Source of the DNA: Paenibacillus sp. FSL R5-0345 | Lineage (GTDB): Bacteria > Bacillota > Bacilli > Paenibacillales > Paenibacillaceae | Length of the DNA: 64,000 nucleotides | NCBI RefSeq assembly: GCF_000758585.1 | Contig: NZ_CP009281.1 | Location: forward strand, 1,736,001-1,800,000 | Direction: 5' to 3' | Shown here: one piece after another, positions 63,556 to 64,000 of the stretch | Layout of the letters: each line of letters begins with the position of its first letter | Position numbering within the stretch: the first letter of the stretch is position 1 | The notes under the pieces: model-generated | Seen by the model: only the letters and a program-made list of their open reading frames with translations | Told to the model about the DNA's origin: nothing | Database searches by the model: none | Program-made: the position numbers and the translations under genes

Positions 63556-64000
63556 ATGGATCAATTGCAGACACTTGCTTCTTGGATTAAAGACTGTGAC
63601 AATATCGTTTTTTTCGGAGGGGCAGGTACATCAACAGAGAGTGGAATCCCGGATTTCCGCTCGGCAGCGGGATTATACCAGACTCAGCACAATTCACCTT
63701 ATCCGCCTGAAGTGATGCTGAGCCGAACTTTTTTTATGTCCTCACCGGACATTTTTTTTGATTTTTACCGTAGTAAAATGATTCATCCCGACGCTCGTCC
63801 GAATGGTGCTCATCAGCTGCTTGCAGAATTGGAACGTCAGGGCAAGCTTAAGGCTGTTATTACGCAAAATATTGATGGTTTGCACCAGCTGGCAGGCAGC
63901 CAAAAGGTACTTGAGCTGCATGGTTCCATTCATCGTAACCATTGCATGGACTGCTCACGTTATTACGGGTTGGAGCAGCTCCTAAGTTCCAATGAGATCG
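63556..64000 (+). CDS. cobB: NAD-dependent protein deacylase, Sir2 family (3' end outside window)
   Basis: Only the first 148 codons lie in the window. [18 protein letters not shown] is the NAD-binding motif, [13 protein letters not shown] carries the catalytic motif with Asn, Asp and His, and [13 protein letters not shown] begins the zinc-binding module. The enzyme removes acyl groups from lysines and consumes NAD. Translation from ATG 63556 is behind AAAGGATG. The reading frame runs off the window end without a stop. Confidence 0.93.
   Translation, partial: MDQLQTLASWIKDCDNIVFFGGAGTSTESGIPDFRSAAGLYQTQHNSPYPPEVMLSRTFFMSSPDIFFDFYRSKMIHPDARPNGAHQLLAELERQGKLKAVITQNIDGLHQLAGSQKVLELHGSIHRNHCMDCSRYYGLEQLLSSNEI

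Overview
The window looks like a chromosomal segment of a Paenibacillus-type soil or plant-associated Firmicute. Support for this: strong AGGAGG-type ribosome binding sites, frequent TTG starts, many GH and ABC-sugar genes with S-layer homology domains, YesM/YesN-type two-component genes, cre-like catabolite sites, a T-box ahead of alaS, and the alaS-ireB-ruvX-DUF1292-mltG-U32-U32 order familiar from Bacillus. I saw no rRNA, tRNA, CRISPR array, prophage or intact insertion sequence.

Region 1 (1-8.7 kb) is an arabinan-type utilisation locus. It holds a surface-anchored SLH-GH43 enzyme (cut by the window edge), an ArsR-type regulator, a three-gene sugar importer (lipoprotein plus two permeases, no ATPase) and a cytoplasmic GH43 enzyme.

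Region 2 (8.7-16.7 kb) is transport and regulation: an ABC-2 exporter pair with a divergent TetR regulator, an amidase, a MarR regulator, a 14-TM drug-efflux MFS protein with its own divergent MarR regulator, and a Ser/Thr-type metallophosphatase. The MFS protein and the phosphatase both appear to lack a conventional start codon.

Region 3 (16.8-24 kb) is the most unusual. A transposase-derived protein that has lost all three DDE catalytic residues is translationally coupled to a flavoprotein resembling polyenoic fatty acid isomerase. A DUF5692 membrane protein follows, then a 52-bp tandem repeat array, a MATE transporter with a terminator-like leader, and a CPBP membrane protease.

Region 4 (24-32.7 kb) is conserved housekeeping: alanine T-box, alaS, ireB, ruvX, two tandem DUF1292 genes, mltG, and the two U32 genes for tRNA 5-hydroxyuridine formation. 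The methyltransferase gene trmR, present between mltG and trhP1 in B. subtilis, is absent here.

Region 5 (32.9-53.4 kb) is a beta-mannan/glucomannan utilisation island. On the minus strand lie a GH113 mannanase, a cellobiose/mannobiose 2-epimerase and a GH130 mannosylglucose phosphorylase. On the plus strand lie a sugar importer, a second GH130 phosphorylase and a CE7 acetyl esterase. Control and sensing genes are a YesM kinase, a YesN regulator, a LacI regulator, an orphan binding lipoprotein, and two paralogous chemoreceptors that bracket the island. The inferred flow is: acetylated manno-oligosaccharides are imported, deacetylated, trimmed, epimerised and phosphorolysed to mannose 1-phosphate and glucose. 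A shared TTTGTTA-centred motif and cre sites lie upstream of several of these units.

Region 6 (53.4-64 kb) holds a class B penicillin-binding protein, an AI-2E family membrane protein, a polysaccharide deacetylase, ilvD, an acyltransferase, an alpha/beta hydrolase, a HAD phosphatase and the start of a sirtuin gene.

Several families of short intergenic hairpin repeats recur across the window and are reported separately.
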